The notes under the pieces were generated by a model. That model did no database searches, had not been told where the DNA came from, and was given only the letters and a program-made list of their open reading frames with translations. DNA of 61,376 nt from Gnetum montanum (taxonomy: Eukaryota > Streptophyta > Gnetopsida > Gnetales > Gnetaceae), in NCBI GenBank assembly GCA_015680685.1, contig MNCI01025239.1, positions 1,910 to 63,285 on the forward strand, written 5' to 3'. How positions within the stretch are numbered: position 1 is the first letter of the stretch; each line of letters begins with the position of its first letter. Below are positions 1 through 12,009 of the stretch, piece by piece. The translations under genes were made by a program, and so were the position numbers.

Positions 1-257
1 GTACACAACTTGGGTTCAGGTTACAAGCTGCTCGAATAAAGAGCCGTTCACTCTAGGACTCCTACTGTGGGCACATGGGAAAAATTCTAACTCTGGAGTG
101 ATCAATCTGCCAGAGCTTCGCTACTTCTAGCCAGGATTGGGAAATAAGGGGAGTGCCGCCTCTTATTTATGGATATGGCGGCGGACCGTGATATCGCGTA
201 CGCGATATCGCAGGGGAAGACGCGATATCGCAGCACAGTGCATGTCGCGTCTCATCA
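1..257 (-). repeat. Partial Athila-like LTR (subfamily of C and J)
   Basis: The sequence matches the distal part of the LTRs at 19259-20032 and 23546-24522 and ends in the same CTCATCA terminus. It keeps the TATA-like stretch (CTTATTTAT on the plus strand) and, next to it, a GATATC/CGCG-rich block containing a perfect 20-bp palindrome at 190-209. Orientation follows from element C, where this plus-strand end abuts the polypurine tract of a minus-strand element. The other end lies outside the window, so a solo LTR cannot be told from a flanking one. Confidence 0.8.
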
Positions 258-589
258 ATCATGTTAAAAGTTCTATGTTTAGATTCTATTTATGATTTCA
301 TGTTTCTAATTCTCCACAGGTATGTTTTGCATAATGTATAGGATAAGCTTATTCTTGGAGGCTTTTTGCTAATGGTAACTTATTTGTTCTAATTTGTATG
401 TCCCTAGAGTTTGTATTAGTATAACATTTTTATTATGATTATTTTATTAATCTATTCCCACATATTAGTTTTGTATTTATTTCCTCATATAACATCCTAC
501 TAGCCCTATGTTAGGAGGTGTTGTGATTTGGTATTCAAGCTAAAGATTGGCAAGCACTTAATGAACTTATAACTTTAGGAGGGTTGTGA

Positions 590-1560
590 TGGTAGAAATG
601 AGAACCCAAAATAGGAATCTAGTTAAGTAGGAGACCCATGAGTCTAGTGATGAGAAAGTCTTCCAAATAGAGATCAACTAAAAAATTGTTCAACATTTTA
701 AAGATAATGAAAGAGACAAGAGGTAGCAATAGTGATAGTGGGATAGTAGAAGTAGGTGATAAACAATCAATAGGGTAGGTTTTGATGAATCAATTCCTAC
801 TTTTACTAGTTTAGAGGATCCCTCTACAATGCTATAATGGCTAAGGATAATAGAGTAGATATTCTATTTGATAAGATGCATGTCAATGTAGTAAATTAAA
901 CTTATTGTATTTTAACTTTAGAGTGTAGTTGAATGATAGTGGTTTTCATAGGAAAATGCCAAGAACTAGAAAGAACATGATGTGACATGGGAAGATTCTA
1001 TGATAATCTTCCCAGGAAAATTTATCTCTAAAGAGTTTATTTGGACCAAGATAGATGAGTTTCATGGATTGTACAAAAGAAACCTTACTATCCTCAAGAA
1101 TGTACTCAATTCACTTATTTGAGCAAATTTATATAACAGGTTCAAATGGATGAGAAGACTAAGATGGACCAGTTTATTAATGGACAAAGTCCATCAATTA
1201 GAAACCATATTTTGGCTAGTTGATTTACCAAATATAAGGTGATGTGCACTCAAGCAATCTCTTTGAAAAGAAATCAATAATAGGGTGTAGACAGAAAGAG
1301 TAGGAACCAAAAGAGGAATTTTCCTCCACAAGGCAAGCTAAAGGATCTAATGGATGTAGGTAGCAATAATTAGAAGAATGAGGATCTTCATAACAAGCAC
1401 TTGCATGCTTCAATTATGAGTAGGTGAGACACTTGAAGAGAGCCTACCCTAATTGTTACAGGTGTCAAAAAGTAGGCCACAAGGCTAAAGTATATCCAAC
1501 AAAGACAAGTGAAAGTATAATAGCTAGCAATCTAGAGATGTCATCTTTGAGCATGTAGGA
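590..1560 (+). pseudogene. Degenerate chromovirus-type gag remnant
   Basis: Frames joined by shifts give a Retrotrans_gag-like stretch around 1000-1130, with residues such as KFISKEFIWTKIDEFHGL followed after a frameshift by FTYLSKFI. At 1453-1494 there is a CCHC zinc knuckle, CYRCQKVGHKAKVY, whose last cysteine has become tyrosine, preceded by the remains of a second knuckle. Twin knuckles and this gag pattern fit plant chromoviruses (Ty3/gypsy with chromodomain). No LTR or protease could be tied to it. Solo LTR F interrupts the sequence at 1656. Confidence 0.6.
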
Positions 1561-1655
1561 TAATAGGATGACTACAACAAGACATATTAGAGAATATTAA
1601 TAGGATAATTAAAGGAGACTCCACTCACTAATAAACCAATGCCTTGATGAACAAC

Positions 1656-2601
1656 TAATGAGAGATCAAGGTACCCCTACATCCAACCATACAAATCACA
1701 AAGAGTTCATGCACAATCCAATCGAATTTCATGAACTCTATAGTTTCTGGTACACTAGTCTTATATGAAGTGAACCTTTTCCTAAAGGTCATTCATTGTC
1801 TTCCCAATTACACTTGTGATGCACATGGTATGGTTAAGTGTAATCAAGGCATATGATTTTTATTTTTTTATCCTTTATGTCCTTTGGTGCTTAAAGAGAG
1901 AGATGAAGTAATTTAATAACTAATTTAATTTAACTAACTAACTAATCTTAACATAAGCATCTGGTCCTACTTTTTGTACACGTCCTGAACCCACATATCC
2001 ACTACTGGGTTACCAAGTGCTACGTTATTGGGAGCACCAAGTAATAATGCTACTGGGATTACCAAGAAAATACGTGTTTACACTCAAAGCAATCATACTT
2101 ATGTATTTAACCTATTTATCTTATCTTACTTAATCACTTAATTAGCTTAATTACTGAGAAACATGTAACAAATAACTGAAAACATTAAATGCAGGAATAA
2201 AATAGTTAAACTATCCAGAATGCTACAAGGTTTATCAAGAAGCTCATCTTTATTACCGTACACACTAGTGTGGTTCAAGTAAAACAATGCTCGAATAAAT
2301 ATCTATACACTCAATGACTCCTGCTATGGGCACTCAGGAAAATATTCTAACTTTCAAATGAACAAACTACAAGAGCTCTGCTACTACTATGACTTGAATG
2401 CCCATAAACATGACTGGGAGCTCATATTTATAGTTTTTGCTATAATACTGCATCGACGGGGCCCCATAGATGTAGCAAATGCTACATCAACATGGCCCCG
2501 TCGACGGGGCAACACCACATAAACAAGGCCTTGTTGACAAAGGCCCGTCAATAAGGCCACGTCAACAAGGACCCATCAATGTGACACTTTGACGCTCATC
2601 A
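1656..2601 (-). mobile_element. Solo LTR F, Athila-like, with TSD
   Basis: The LTR runs from TAATGAG (decayed TGATGAG) to GCTCATCA and shares the AAGGTACCCCTAC start and central R-U5 blocks with the other LTRs here. It is flanked by ACAAC (1651-1655) and ACAAT (2602-2606), a five-base target-site duplication with one difference, and no internal region adjoins it. It is therefore a solo LTR left by recombination between two LTRs. The U3 end carries GTCGAC/GGGGCC modules, including a perfect 16-bp palindrome at 2495-2510 and a 9-bp hairpin at 2468-2487. Confidence 0.85.
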
Positions 2602-4033
2602 ACAATCAAGCACTATGATGGAGGTTGAATGTATTATTTAAGACTCTCCTCTTTTGATTTTAATTTATCTAAGTTGAAGTCATTTTTTATGAATCCTATA
2701 GTATGAAGCATTGAATATAGACCAAATTTTTCATCTACATTATCATCCCAAGATGATACATGTCTACATCATGATTTTAAAGTCATGTACCATATGGTTG
2801 ATTAATTAGGAATCAAATTTCTATGTAACTAGGGTATAAAGCCATGTAAAAAATATTATTTTATTAAAATTTAATTAAGTATAAGTCAAAATGTTATGTG
2901 AATAATATTTTATTAAATTAAATTCATTTATTGGTGGACAAGATGTGAAAAGCCTCAAAACCTAAAGTATTCTCATTATTTATGTCCATTCTCCATGGGA
3001 TAAGCCTCTTCTCATGGTTATATACTAGCCTAAAGCTAAGTCTATAAATATGTACATATATTCTCATTAGAATGGATGAAATTTTAATACCAAAAATATA
3101 CCAAAATTTTTGGCTCAACTCTTCATAACAATTTTCAATAACATTGAAGCATCAATTCCTTTAAAAGCACCATTTACCAAATTGAAGAAGTAATATTCAT
3201 TCATAAAGCATCCATTTTGTTAGAATGTATTATCATTAAATTTTAGCATCATTCTCTGCCTTATAACATTAAGTCATATTAAGGAAGTTCAAGATTCAAA
3301 ATAGATTTTGTTACTTTTTTTCAACTTCCAAGTAGCTAAAACATCACTTTTGACAATTCAATTTGATTCATCAAAATTCTATTATTTTTTGAAACTAAAA
3401 CTAAATTTTCATTCATGTCTACCAAGATCCTTTAGATCTACCAAACTAGTTTTATATTTTCTTTTATAAATTTTTTTTTGTACATAACTCAACGTAACCC
3501 ACTAGAACCGAATCTATGACTTGGATTTTCTAGGTTAAGACTCTTACCACTAAGCTAGGGTTCCATGAATAATGTGATATTTCACACTAGGTAAATCTTT
3601 TATCCTGTCTGTTTGTATTAGCACTATAGAATGTTCTTATAAAGTATGGCTAATACTAGGTATATAAGGAGTGATTTCAATTTCAAAGCTTAATAAATAT
3701 TGGTCAATACTTTTTTCATTACATCTAAAGTATCTAGGGTAAAGAGTAAACTCAAACAAATCTAACAAACCAAATTTCACTAAAATCCATTTAGTAAATC
3801 TCAAGATATTTAACAAAATCAATTCATCAATGACTTGTGGTTTAGTCATCATCTTTTCATAATTCAATAATAACCTCACCATAACCAATGATGAGGAATT
3901 TGATGGCACTACAACTTGTGGTAAGGTAATGATGCCTTAACCACAACCTATGATCAATAATCATGATCCATATTCAAGTTTTCTATGTTTTTGCATACTT
4001 CACAACAATTCCACATGCTACAACTAACCTATT
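2602..4033. other. AT-rich stretch without recognised gene
   Basis: No coding similarity was found on either strand apart from the SINE at 3471-3565. A TATA-like string (TCTATAAATATG, about 3040) suggests an old LTR fragment, but no terminal motifs or duplications support this. Confidence 0.4.
3471..3565 (-). mobile_element. tRNA-derived SINE-like element
   Basis: Read on the minus strand, TAGCTTAGTGG matches the pol III A-box consensus TRGCNNAGYNGG exactly. About 32 bases later GATTCGGTTCT resembles the B box GGTTCGANTCC. The unit ends in a run of nine A (plus-strand T run at 3471-3479), as expected of a SINE tail. No clear target-site duplication was found. It is too decayed to be a functional tRNA, as there is no anticodon arm. 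Confidence 0.55.
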
Positions 4034-4862
4034 TGATGAAACACATTTATTGTTGGCTGCAACATCACATACGTGATGTCGGAGCCTTGGTCCAACATGG
4101 GGTATATTCTCTAAGTCTATAAATACCAGGCTTGGGCTCCAGTGTTTGATATATATATAGTTTTAGTTTTATTTTTTAAGTAGGTAGCAAAGCTCTTGTA
4201 GTTTATTTTCCTCAAAGTTAGAATATTTTCTGAGTGCTTGCAGAAGGAGTCTAAAGTGTGTATGGTTCTTTGTTTGAGCACTAATGTACCTAAGCACAGC
4301 AGTGTGATGGGAACAAAATGAACTCTTTTGACAATCCTTGCAGCACTGAGAATAGCTTAATATTTTCTTTATTGCATTTTACTTTCTTGTTTTTTACTTT
4401 AGTGCATTTGATTCAACAATTCATCTTCGATTGTTAATGAACATAAGCACGACCACTTCGAGCATTCATATAGTACTTGGTAACCCAACAACACTTAACA
4501 TTTGATAGCCCAACAATGCTATATGTGTTTAGGATGTGTTCAAGAAAGTGGGGTGGTTACTTGTGTTAAGCCAATTAGGCAATAGACATTAGTTTTCAAT
4601 CTACTCTACCCTTATTCTTGTTGTAGGCCATTACATCCATAAAATATAAAATGACAAAAAATCATATGCCTCAATTACACTTAAACCATACCCTTGAGCC
4701 TCACAAGTGTAGTTGGGAAGACAATGAACATTCTCAACATCGTTTCACTTCCTAAAGAAACTAGTGTACAAGATAACTATAGGTCCACAGAATTTGACCA
4801 GATCGCACGTAATGCCTTAGTGATTCATATGGTTGGGCATAGGAGCACCACGCCGCTCATCA
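4034..4862 (+). repeat. 5' LTR of element E
   Basis: The LTR spans TGATGAA to CGCCGCTCATCA, 829 bp, and is followed directly by a tRNA-Asp-type primer site. The TATA box TCTATAAATA at 4116-4125 follows a short hairpin (ACATCACATACGTGATGT, about 4063-4080). The R-U5 half is similar to that of element A and solo LTR B. No second LTR exists for this element in the window. Confidence 0.85.
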
Positions 4863-4863
4863 T

Positions 4864-4881
4864 TAGCATCGTTGCCGAGGA
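4864..4881 (+). other. Primer binding site, tRNA-Asp type (element E)
   Basis: Eighteen bases starting one base after the LTR match the complement of the plant tRNA-Asp 3' end (TGGCGCCGTTGCCGGGGA) at 14 positions; the core CGTTGCCG is intact. tRNA-Asp priming is known for Athila-type Ty3/gypsy elements, which agrees with the gag and RT. Confidence 0.75.
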
Positions 4882-5109
4882 CCTTTTTGTTGTTTTATGC
4901 ACTATCTAGGACCCAGTGAAAAGTATTTAAATTGTTGGAATGAACCTTAGAGTCATATTTTATTTCACAATTACTACAACAAATTCTCAAAGCACACTGT
5001 GATTTTTATTTGCTAACTGAAAATGTCTTTTTCTCACAAGAGCACTTCTCTACCTAAGGCTAATAATGTTCGTTTAACAAAGCCTTAATAGTATCAAATT
5101 ATATATACT

Positions 5110-6940
5110 CATCCTTGATGAGTATGTGCCAAACTTCATCTTCATCCTACACCAAGATGAACAGCTATGGTGGCATGACATGGATGGCAACATTGTGTTT
5201 CCACCCTATTGTGCTGCTCTTGCAATGCTCTATCACATGCTTGCACAATGTGGTCTTCAAGACCACCATGGGGAGTATAATGTGAAAGATGTAGATGTCA
5301 GGGATTATCAACCCACTAAAGCACAACACCTATGGATCAACAACTAGAGCAACTCTATGAGTTTTCAAAATGAAAAGGGCTTAATGATCCTTCATTCCTA
5401 TTATACCAACAAGTTAGTGGAGAATCCTTCTCTGGGGATTTTCCATACAATGGCACTCCTCTCTTTAACTTCGACAATGGAGGTCAAAACCAGAATCTAC
5501 ACTCCACAGTTCACAATCCTGATTTTGATAACAAGGGATCCAATGACAATGAAGGATCTGGAGGGACAAATCAAGCTAGGGATGCAAACAAGAAGCATAA
5601 TTGTGATTGTGGTCGTGATTGCCAAAGAGGCGATGATAGGCATCATGATGGTGCTGATTCTCCCTCCTCTTCCCCTTCATCCTCTTCTTCTTCTTTTGGT
5701 TTCCATCATGACAAAAAAAGGCAAGATCATGATGGAGGTGATTGAAATGAGTGCAACAACTGACAAGACCAAAATAACTAAAGGGATTGTTAGGACAAAC
5801 AAGATCAAGGACACATATGTTCAAGAGAGGCACATCGCCATGAACGAAGGGGTAGTAGAGGGCATCGTAGGCACCACAAAGCCTTGATGAGCCTCTATTT
5901 ACTACACAAAGTATGCTTAACATCACAGAGGTAGTCAAAATTCCAACAAGGCATGTGAAGGATAGTTAGACATGAACAATATTCCTCGATTTAGAGGATA
6001 TAACTCTGATCTGCAAAATCATCTTCAAGCTTTTCAAGATGCAGTGCCTTGCAAAACATAGAGAACGAGTAGCAGAAATTGAAGTTGTTCCCAAGGATAC
6101 TCATTAAAGAAGTAGAGAACCAGTGCCAATCCTTAGAATCGAAATCTATCAAATGTTAGAGTACCATGCTTGAGATGTTCAATGATAAGTATCAAACGTA
6201 CTCCAAGGTGTCCAACTTAAGGAAGCAAATTCAAGGGTGGAAACAAAGATCACATGAACCCTTAGACGCTACTATTGGTCGATACTATGCCTTGATGCAC
6301 CAATGCCCTGGCCATGGTTATTCTCAATTAGTTCAAGTTCACCACATTGTAGACGGGCTTCATAATGAAACAAGGAAAACCCTTGGTGTCTATGCCCAAG
6401 GTCGATTGTTAGAACTAACTACCTATCAGGTACAAAGGTTAATAGAGTAGGTTGCCAAAGAGGAGGATGAACTAAGAAAAAGAGGAAGTGTAGAGAAGTA
6501 CAACCGTGATCCTTCCATCCATAAGAGGGAGGTTTGATTTTGTAACAATGAGGACAAATCCATATTTGATGAAAGGATGCATAAGAAAGCCTTACCACTT
6601 CAACAATTCTAATCTAAACTTATGGCCAAGTTTGATCAGTTAAGACACTCCATGAATAGCAGATTTCAAGCAGACCACAAAATTGCTAAAGAGTCCAAAG
6701 AACAAGGTAGTGACCGTGAGTGCAAGAGGCACAAGGAAGTTGAACGTGCATATTACAAAGGTAAGGGAAAAATTGCTGCAATAGAAGAGGTTACAGACAG
6801 TGAATCAGATGATGATCATGGATGTGATGTCTACCAATATGAACATCTTAAGAGATGTTGCCCCATTGTGTCACATCTTCAAGAGTCTAGGGTGTATGTC
6901 TTACATCCACAGCTTATACAAAGGCAAACATCCTGAAGGT
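5110..6940 (+). pseudogene. Athila-like gag, element E, broken
   Basis: The gag reading can be followed through several frames: an N-terminal block with FIFILHQDEQLWW at about 5130, a Ser-rich and basic linker (5640-5880), NNIPRF at about 5970, and the conserved capsid block MLEMFNDKYQTYSKVSNLRK at 6163-6450, including CPGHGYSQL. Near 6820 a compact CX2CX3HX4C zinc knuckle has decayed (CDVYQYEHLKRCC), followed by PIVSHLQES. Elements A, C and D carry the same blocks. Many stops and frameshifts make it non-functional. Gag would form the virus-like particle and bind the element RNA. Confidence 0.8.
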
Positions 6941-7549
6941 TGCCTTATCCTCAAGGTAATCTCAGGTAATTCTGCTAGCAACAACTATATTATCCAAGTG
7001 GAGCTCCACTACAACTGTACGAATAGAACCAACAATGGTAGCAACCACAATCATGCGCATTTGCACCACAAAGGCAACAATACCCTTACTGGTAGCCTGA
7101 TCCATATGATTACCACATTCAACAACCCATGTCTCCACATGACTCTTCCAGTCACATTTCTAATATTTAGCCTTACTACCATCCTTCTAATTACTATCAA
7201 ACTCCTTCTCCACATGAAAGAAGGGATGCTACCTCCCATCCTTACCCTCCTCCTATCTTTGCACACACTCCTCCTTCAGTTGCATAGCTACCACCTACTC
7301 CTCCTATGTAGAGTGAACTACATGCTCAACTACAACAATGCAATGCTACAAGGGTTATTAATTTGTGACCCAATCATCAATTGGAGGGGTCGAATGCCTA
7401 ATCAAAGAAAAAACCTTTCTTTCAACCCCGTAGTCCACCTAAGCCTTCACCTACACTTGCAGTTGACAACCCTACTCCTACATCTTTCTCCATATCAAAG
7501 TCCTTCAAGCCTCCTTCAAACCAAACTTTGCCAAGGATCCATATTATAA

Positions 7550-8064
7550 TGCTTACTCACACTATGTCTGATTATATCCATGTAGGACACCTTCCCAAGA
7601 AATTAGCTGATCCTAGAAGTCCTCTAATTTATTTGTAGAATTTTGGGAACGAACCATGCAAGGCTCTTCTCAATTCAAGTTCTCATGTTAATTTGATTTC
7701 TCATGAGATGTACACTACCTGGAACCTACCTCCTCTCAAGAAGAGCAACATCAAATTGGAATTAGTAGAGTAGTCTATCACTGTTCCATTCAAACTAGTA
7801 GAAAACATTGTAACCACTATATGTGGGTGGTCTTATCCTACTAACTTCCTGGTAATCAAAGTGGAGAACTACAAAGGGGACTTTCCAATCATTATGGGAA
7901 GGGCATGGTTGAGCACTGTTGATTCAAGAATGGGTATCAAAGATCTTTCCCTAGAAATATCTAAAGAAATTGCATTTGGAAAGATCGAGAAGAAGAGAGT
8001 TCCATGTATTGTGTACAATGATAGCGGGTGCAATTGTATGCAGAAACTTTGGGCCATAAAGTAA
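7550..8064 (+). pseudogene. Retroviral-type aspartic protease, element E, inactive
   Basis: The conserved PR block is recognisable: VNLISHEMYTTWNLPPLKKS, then a CGWSYP motif and PIIMGRAWLSTVD. The catalytic D-S-G triad of the family reads N-S-S here, and stops interrupt the frame, so the enzyme is dead. In element C the same position still reads DSG. PR would cut the Gag-Pol polyprotein. Confidence 0.8.
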
Positions 8065-8182
8065 GCATCTATCTCTGCATGCAAGCAATGTGTCAAAAAC
8101 ATAAATTTAAAGGTGTTTATATGTAGCAACCACAAAATAAGAGGGCACCTAATGGCTAACCATTGATTTAAAAAGTAGCACA

Positions 8183-9072
8183 TTGTGCATGGAACCAACG
8201 AAAAGCCTAACATGTGAATATGTCATAAGCATGGATGAACTAGAGCAAGTTCATCATGAACTCTTCGATGATACAAATGATGATACCTATTGGGAAGAGT
8301 TGAAAATTCCTGAGAACTACAAGCAACATCCCCTTAAACTGAAAATGTTACCGGCTAGAATGAAATATGTATTTTTGAAAAATAAGAAGCTGGTTATAAT
8401 CAATGCAAGACTTGCTCCAGAACAAAAAGAGATGCTGTTGAAGTTAGTTGAAAGATGATCAGTAGCTTTTACTTGATCATATCTTGAGCTCACAGGGATT
8501 GATCCTAAGACATGCCAACATCGCATTTACACCAACCCTGCCATAAAGCCAAAACGACAACCACAAAGGTGGTTGAACCCCAAATTGAAGCAAATTATCA
8601 AAGAGGAAATCAAGCAACTCCTCAAGGTGGGGTTCATCTATCCCATTGTGAATAGTGAGTGGGTTAGTCCACTCATAATTATACCAAAGAAAGATGGTAA
8701 GTGGTGGGTCTACATCAATTTCAAGCTACTAAACATGGCAACATTCAAGAATCATTTTTCGTTGCCATTTGTTGACCAGGTGCTCGACATAATATCAAGG
8801 CATTGCTACTATAACTTCCTAGATGATTATAGTGGCTATAACCAAATTCAAATTACACCAGAAGACCAAGCAAAGACAATGTTCACAAGTCCCTGGGAAA
8901 CTTTTGCATATCGTAAAATGTTGTTTGGTTTATGCAATGCTCCTACCACATTTCAATACCTAGTCCTAAACATCTTTCAACAACATATCAGTAGTGGTGT
9001 GGAAGTCTCCATGGATGACTTCTCCACCTATGAAGCCGCCACATTTGAGCAAGCTTTGGACTACCTTCAATA
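8183..9072 (+). pseudogene. Athila-like reverse transcriptase, element E, truncated
   Basis: After a PR-RT linker (about 8183-8560), one open stretch at 8573-9072 covers most of RT: KQLLKVGFIYPIVNSEWVSP, the PKKDGKWW motif, LPFVDQVLDI, YSGYNQIQI, the MLFGLCNAP motif and the catalytic motif VSMDDF, where the family usually has FMDDF. The match stops at about 9070, within the segment following the catalytic motif, and RNase H, integrase and the 3' LTR are absent. The break lies in the 3' flank of the NXD1 gene, so this is a deletion-truncated element. Confidence 0.85.
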
Positions 9073-9523
9073 GAATGAAATGATCACTATTTTCGTTTGT
9101 CCCTTTTCATAATTATTACACGGCATACATGTAATACGTTAATCAAGCTGATGATTAAAATGTCGCCTACTTACTGTTACGGAATACAGTGATTACCGAT
9201 TGGTTGCCATCGTAGTGGGGTATTTATCATGACACCCTAAAGCATGTAATTTACATATTAAGTGGTACCCACACTTTGAAGTCAAAGCGTGAATATCTCG
9301 GCTAGCTGCAGTTAAGTGTCACTGGAAATATATTGTCATATCTCATCATCATTATCTCTAATCTTGTCTTTGAAAGTAAAGAATGATGACTGTCTTCTAG
9401 AAAGGTCCAAGGTTAAAACGCTCTAAATGATTGTTGTTGGCCATAGTAGACAACCACACAACAAGAAGCAACAGGTAAAAATTCTGGAAATACTTAAAAG
9501 AAGTTTTATTTGTAGCATGGAGC
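9073..9523. other. 3' flank of NXD1
   Basis: This stretch has no coding similarity. The NXD1 3' UTR must lie in its upper part; AATAAA-like bases on the minus strand occur at about 9506-9512, very near the stop. The rest, down to the element E break, shows nothing recognisable. Confidence 0.4.
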
Positions 9524-12009
9524 TCAGATTCTTGAAGACAAAGTCCTTGAATGCCTTGAATTTAGAGATGGATCTAGCTTCTTGCCATGGCCATGACCAG
9601 TGTCTGATGATTTATTGTGTGTATCAACGGCAGCAGCAGTCACCAAAGTTGGAGCCTTGACATGAATTTTCATGTTGTCAAACATGACAGCAAAGATGGG
9701 CTTTGAAAGCAGAACAGACATCACCAGATTTGGGGTGCTTGCATCTGAATGAGCCACCTCATTCTCCTGGCTGCTATTGCTATTGCAATTGCTCCAGCTG
9801 GGTGCCATCACTTTGGCTGGTTTCATTATTCTAATCCTGAAAAAGTTCATCAGAATTTCTTAGAACTCTAGGAAATTTGCAAGTTTCAGAAGATTGAGAT
9901 GTGTTTGTGTCTCGAGAAAAAGAGTGAAAAAGAAAACCTGCAATCCATGTTGCAAGAATACTTTAACAATTTGGGTTGGCAAACTGTCCTTCCACTGTTG
10001 CAATAAATCATGATCAAGGAGACATAGTATAAGTCCCCCTTTGCATAGGATAGAATTCAGGGGAAGGGACAATTAACACAACGTACCTGAAACTTGGAAG
10101 AGATAAGTTGATCAAAGGGGTTTTCCATGTCCCTTGTGGCTTTCCTTCAACCACTGTTGCCAGTCCAGGGCACAAAGAATTAGTTCCGTTGATTCTTAAA
10201 AAAACTTTCATGACCTAGGCCATATAACTAGTTTTTTGACAAAAGAAGTTCTAATTTCTGTTAATTCACAGTGCTTATTGTTAAACAGAGAGAAGAGTTC
10301 AGTCTTTACAATCAACCAATTTATTTATGTTGCAAAATGGCTTTCTCGAAGAGTCATTTCCTTCAAATATTTCCACTTGAAAGTTCTGTTTGGCTTGCGA
10401 AGGAGGAGGCCTTTTCCCTGCTTTCTCAATCCATGTATCCAGGAATGAGGATTTGCTTCTACTTCTGTTCCTGCTGTTTTCTTCTATGATTTGGGATTTC
10501 TGAATTTGGGGATCAAGCAGTCAAAAACAGTAGGCAGAGAGGCCTTTACATAGCTAAAAGTCTACAGTCAGGAACAAATACAATATATTGGTTTTGTAGT
10601 GCTTAACACCTGTGTAAACGATGCAAGATGACTTGGAAGTCCAATTTCCTGAAATAACAAAACAATCAAATTCCATTTGCATAAGTGAATTCAAGAACAG
10701 CATTGTACCTTTCTTCCATGATCTCTGGCGTCTATGCTGCTAACTAGAACTCTTGTAGCCCAGCTGCATTGACAAGGTGCCAGTAATCATACCAAAGAAA
10801 GTTAATACGAATTATAGTCCTAAAATTATCCTGGATCATAATAAGAGCAAGGATCCTACGCGCATGATGTTGGAGGATTCCACACCGTTCCTGCTATGAC
10901 AACAAGCTGAACCCACAAACAAATTTCATCTTAAATATCTCAAACCAACTTGATAATGATAATTGCATATTGTATTAGAGATCTTCAAACGTGTTTTCTA
11001 CCTCATCAAACCTTCCTGCAGGACTGTCGTCGTAGTGGGCAAGAAACAACCCACCTAGAGTGTACCTGAAATCCAACCAATCATAAATTCTGCTTAATTA
11101 CCCCAAAAGAATATGCAACATAGTTGAATACAGACACACGACAGATTTTCAAACTATGCCCAGCAGCCTTTCTTGAGGACCATTGTAATGTACACTGTAC
11201 AGTAATCGTGTCACTGTTTTTGAATAATCCACCTTACATTAAAAAAATGCAAAGACCTTTTCTCCTTCCAAAGAGAAACAAAAGAAAAAGGTAGAGCACT
11301 AACAAGTTACTCGTAGTTTACACTTTCCAGAGAGAACGTTTGGCGCCATGGCCGAGTTGGGATCAGCGATCCAACCAATTATCAATCATCAGTATGCAAT
11401 TTAAAAAGCAAATGTTCAAAGTTTCATAGAAAGTAACATAATACAGATATTTTGGGAACTATCTGATTCTTAATACCAGGCTTCAAGTTAAGCCCTGCAT
11501 TCGAGAGGAGAAACTATACCGAAATAGGGGAAACGGAAATGTCAAGTACAAGTTGAATCTCGCAACACCCATTCGCTGGCCACTATACATCAGGAATTAA
11601 AATACAGAGAAAACGAAAAATCTGATAAAACGGTGTGGTGGCTGAAAGCGTCGCTTCCACCGCAGCCAAAACAAAAAATTTATGGAACACAGCAGCAGTA
11701 GCAGTACCCGAATGCCTGCACAAGTTTGAGCTCCGACGGTATCAGCTTCCTTGCAACATCGGTCTTAACCAAATGAAGCTGATACATGGCTCTGCATTAA
11801 TCATGAATTAATTGCAACAACCCAAAACCAAAATCAGTCATCATCCATCCCCACAACAACAACGGAGACCTGAATTGCATTGCAACTGTACAATTCAAGT
11901 AACACAGCTTCAACTTCACCCCTGCATTTTGGTACCTTCCTGTGAACTGCCAGGGCGGCCCGGCAGCATAAGATGAACACGATTTCTCAATATCTGAGCG
12001 CAGCCCCAT
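9524..12009 (-). CDS. NXD1: NXD1-like protein, acetoacetate decarboxylase-like fold, 10 exons
   Basis: Minus-strand exons: 12009-11936, 11791-11708, 11065-11002, 10906-10860, 10763-10709, 10648-10610, 10499-10310, 10204-10087, 9994-9938 and 9836-9524. All introns are GT-AG and phases match, giving 1041 nt (346 residues plus stop) with no internal stop. Recognised blocks in order: GPPWQFTGR joined across an intron to AMYQLHLVKTDVARKLIPSE, YTLGGLFLAHYDDSPAGRFD, LVVIAGTVWNPPTS, EIGLPSHLASF, a FLDTW segment, LPSFSG, LLKYSCNMDCRIRIMKPAKV and SKPIFAVMFDNMKIHVKAP. They follow plant NXD1 end to end. Loss of NXD1 in tomato and Arabidopsis removes neoxanthin, a plastid xanthophyll and abscisic-acid precursor; its biochemical activity is not settled. 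The C-terminal tail after KAP is long. Start: ATGG in good context; an in-frame ATG 26 codons upstream (12087) is possible. The exon-8 acceptor (GAAAG) is the least certain junction. Confidence 0.93.

Noticed and set aside
5357-5887. 176-codon open frame with a leucine- and isoleucine-rich centre
   Set aside because: It overlaps the Ser-rich and basic linker of gag in another frame; serine codons read out of frame give the hydrophobic run, not a membrane protein.
6800-7549. 249-codon open frame on the plus strand
   Set aside because: It runs out of frame over the zinc-knuckle and Pro-rich linker of element E gag, which is recognised in another frame; the composition is that of a shadow frame.
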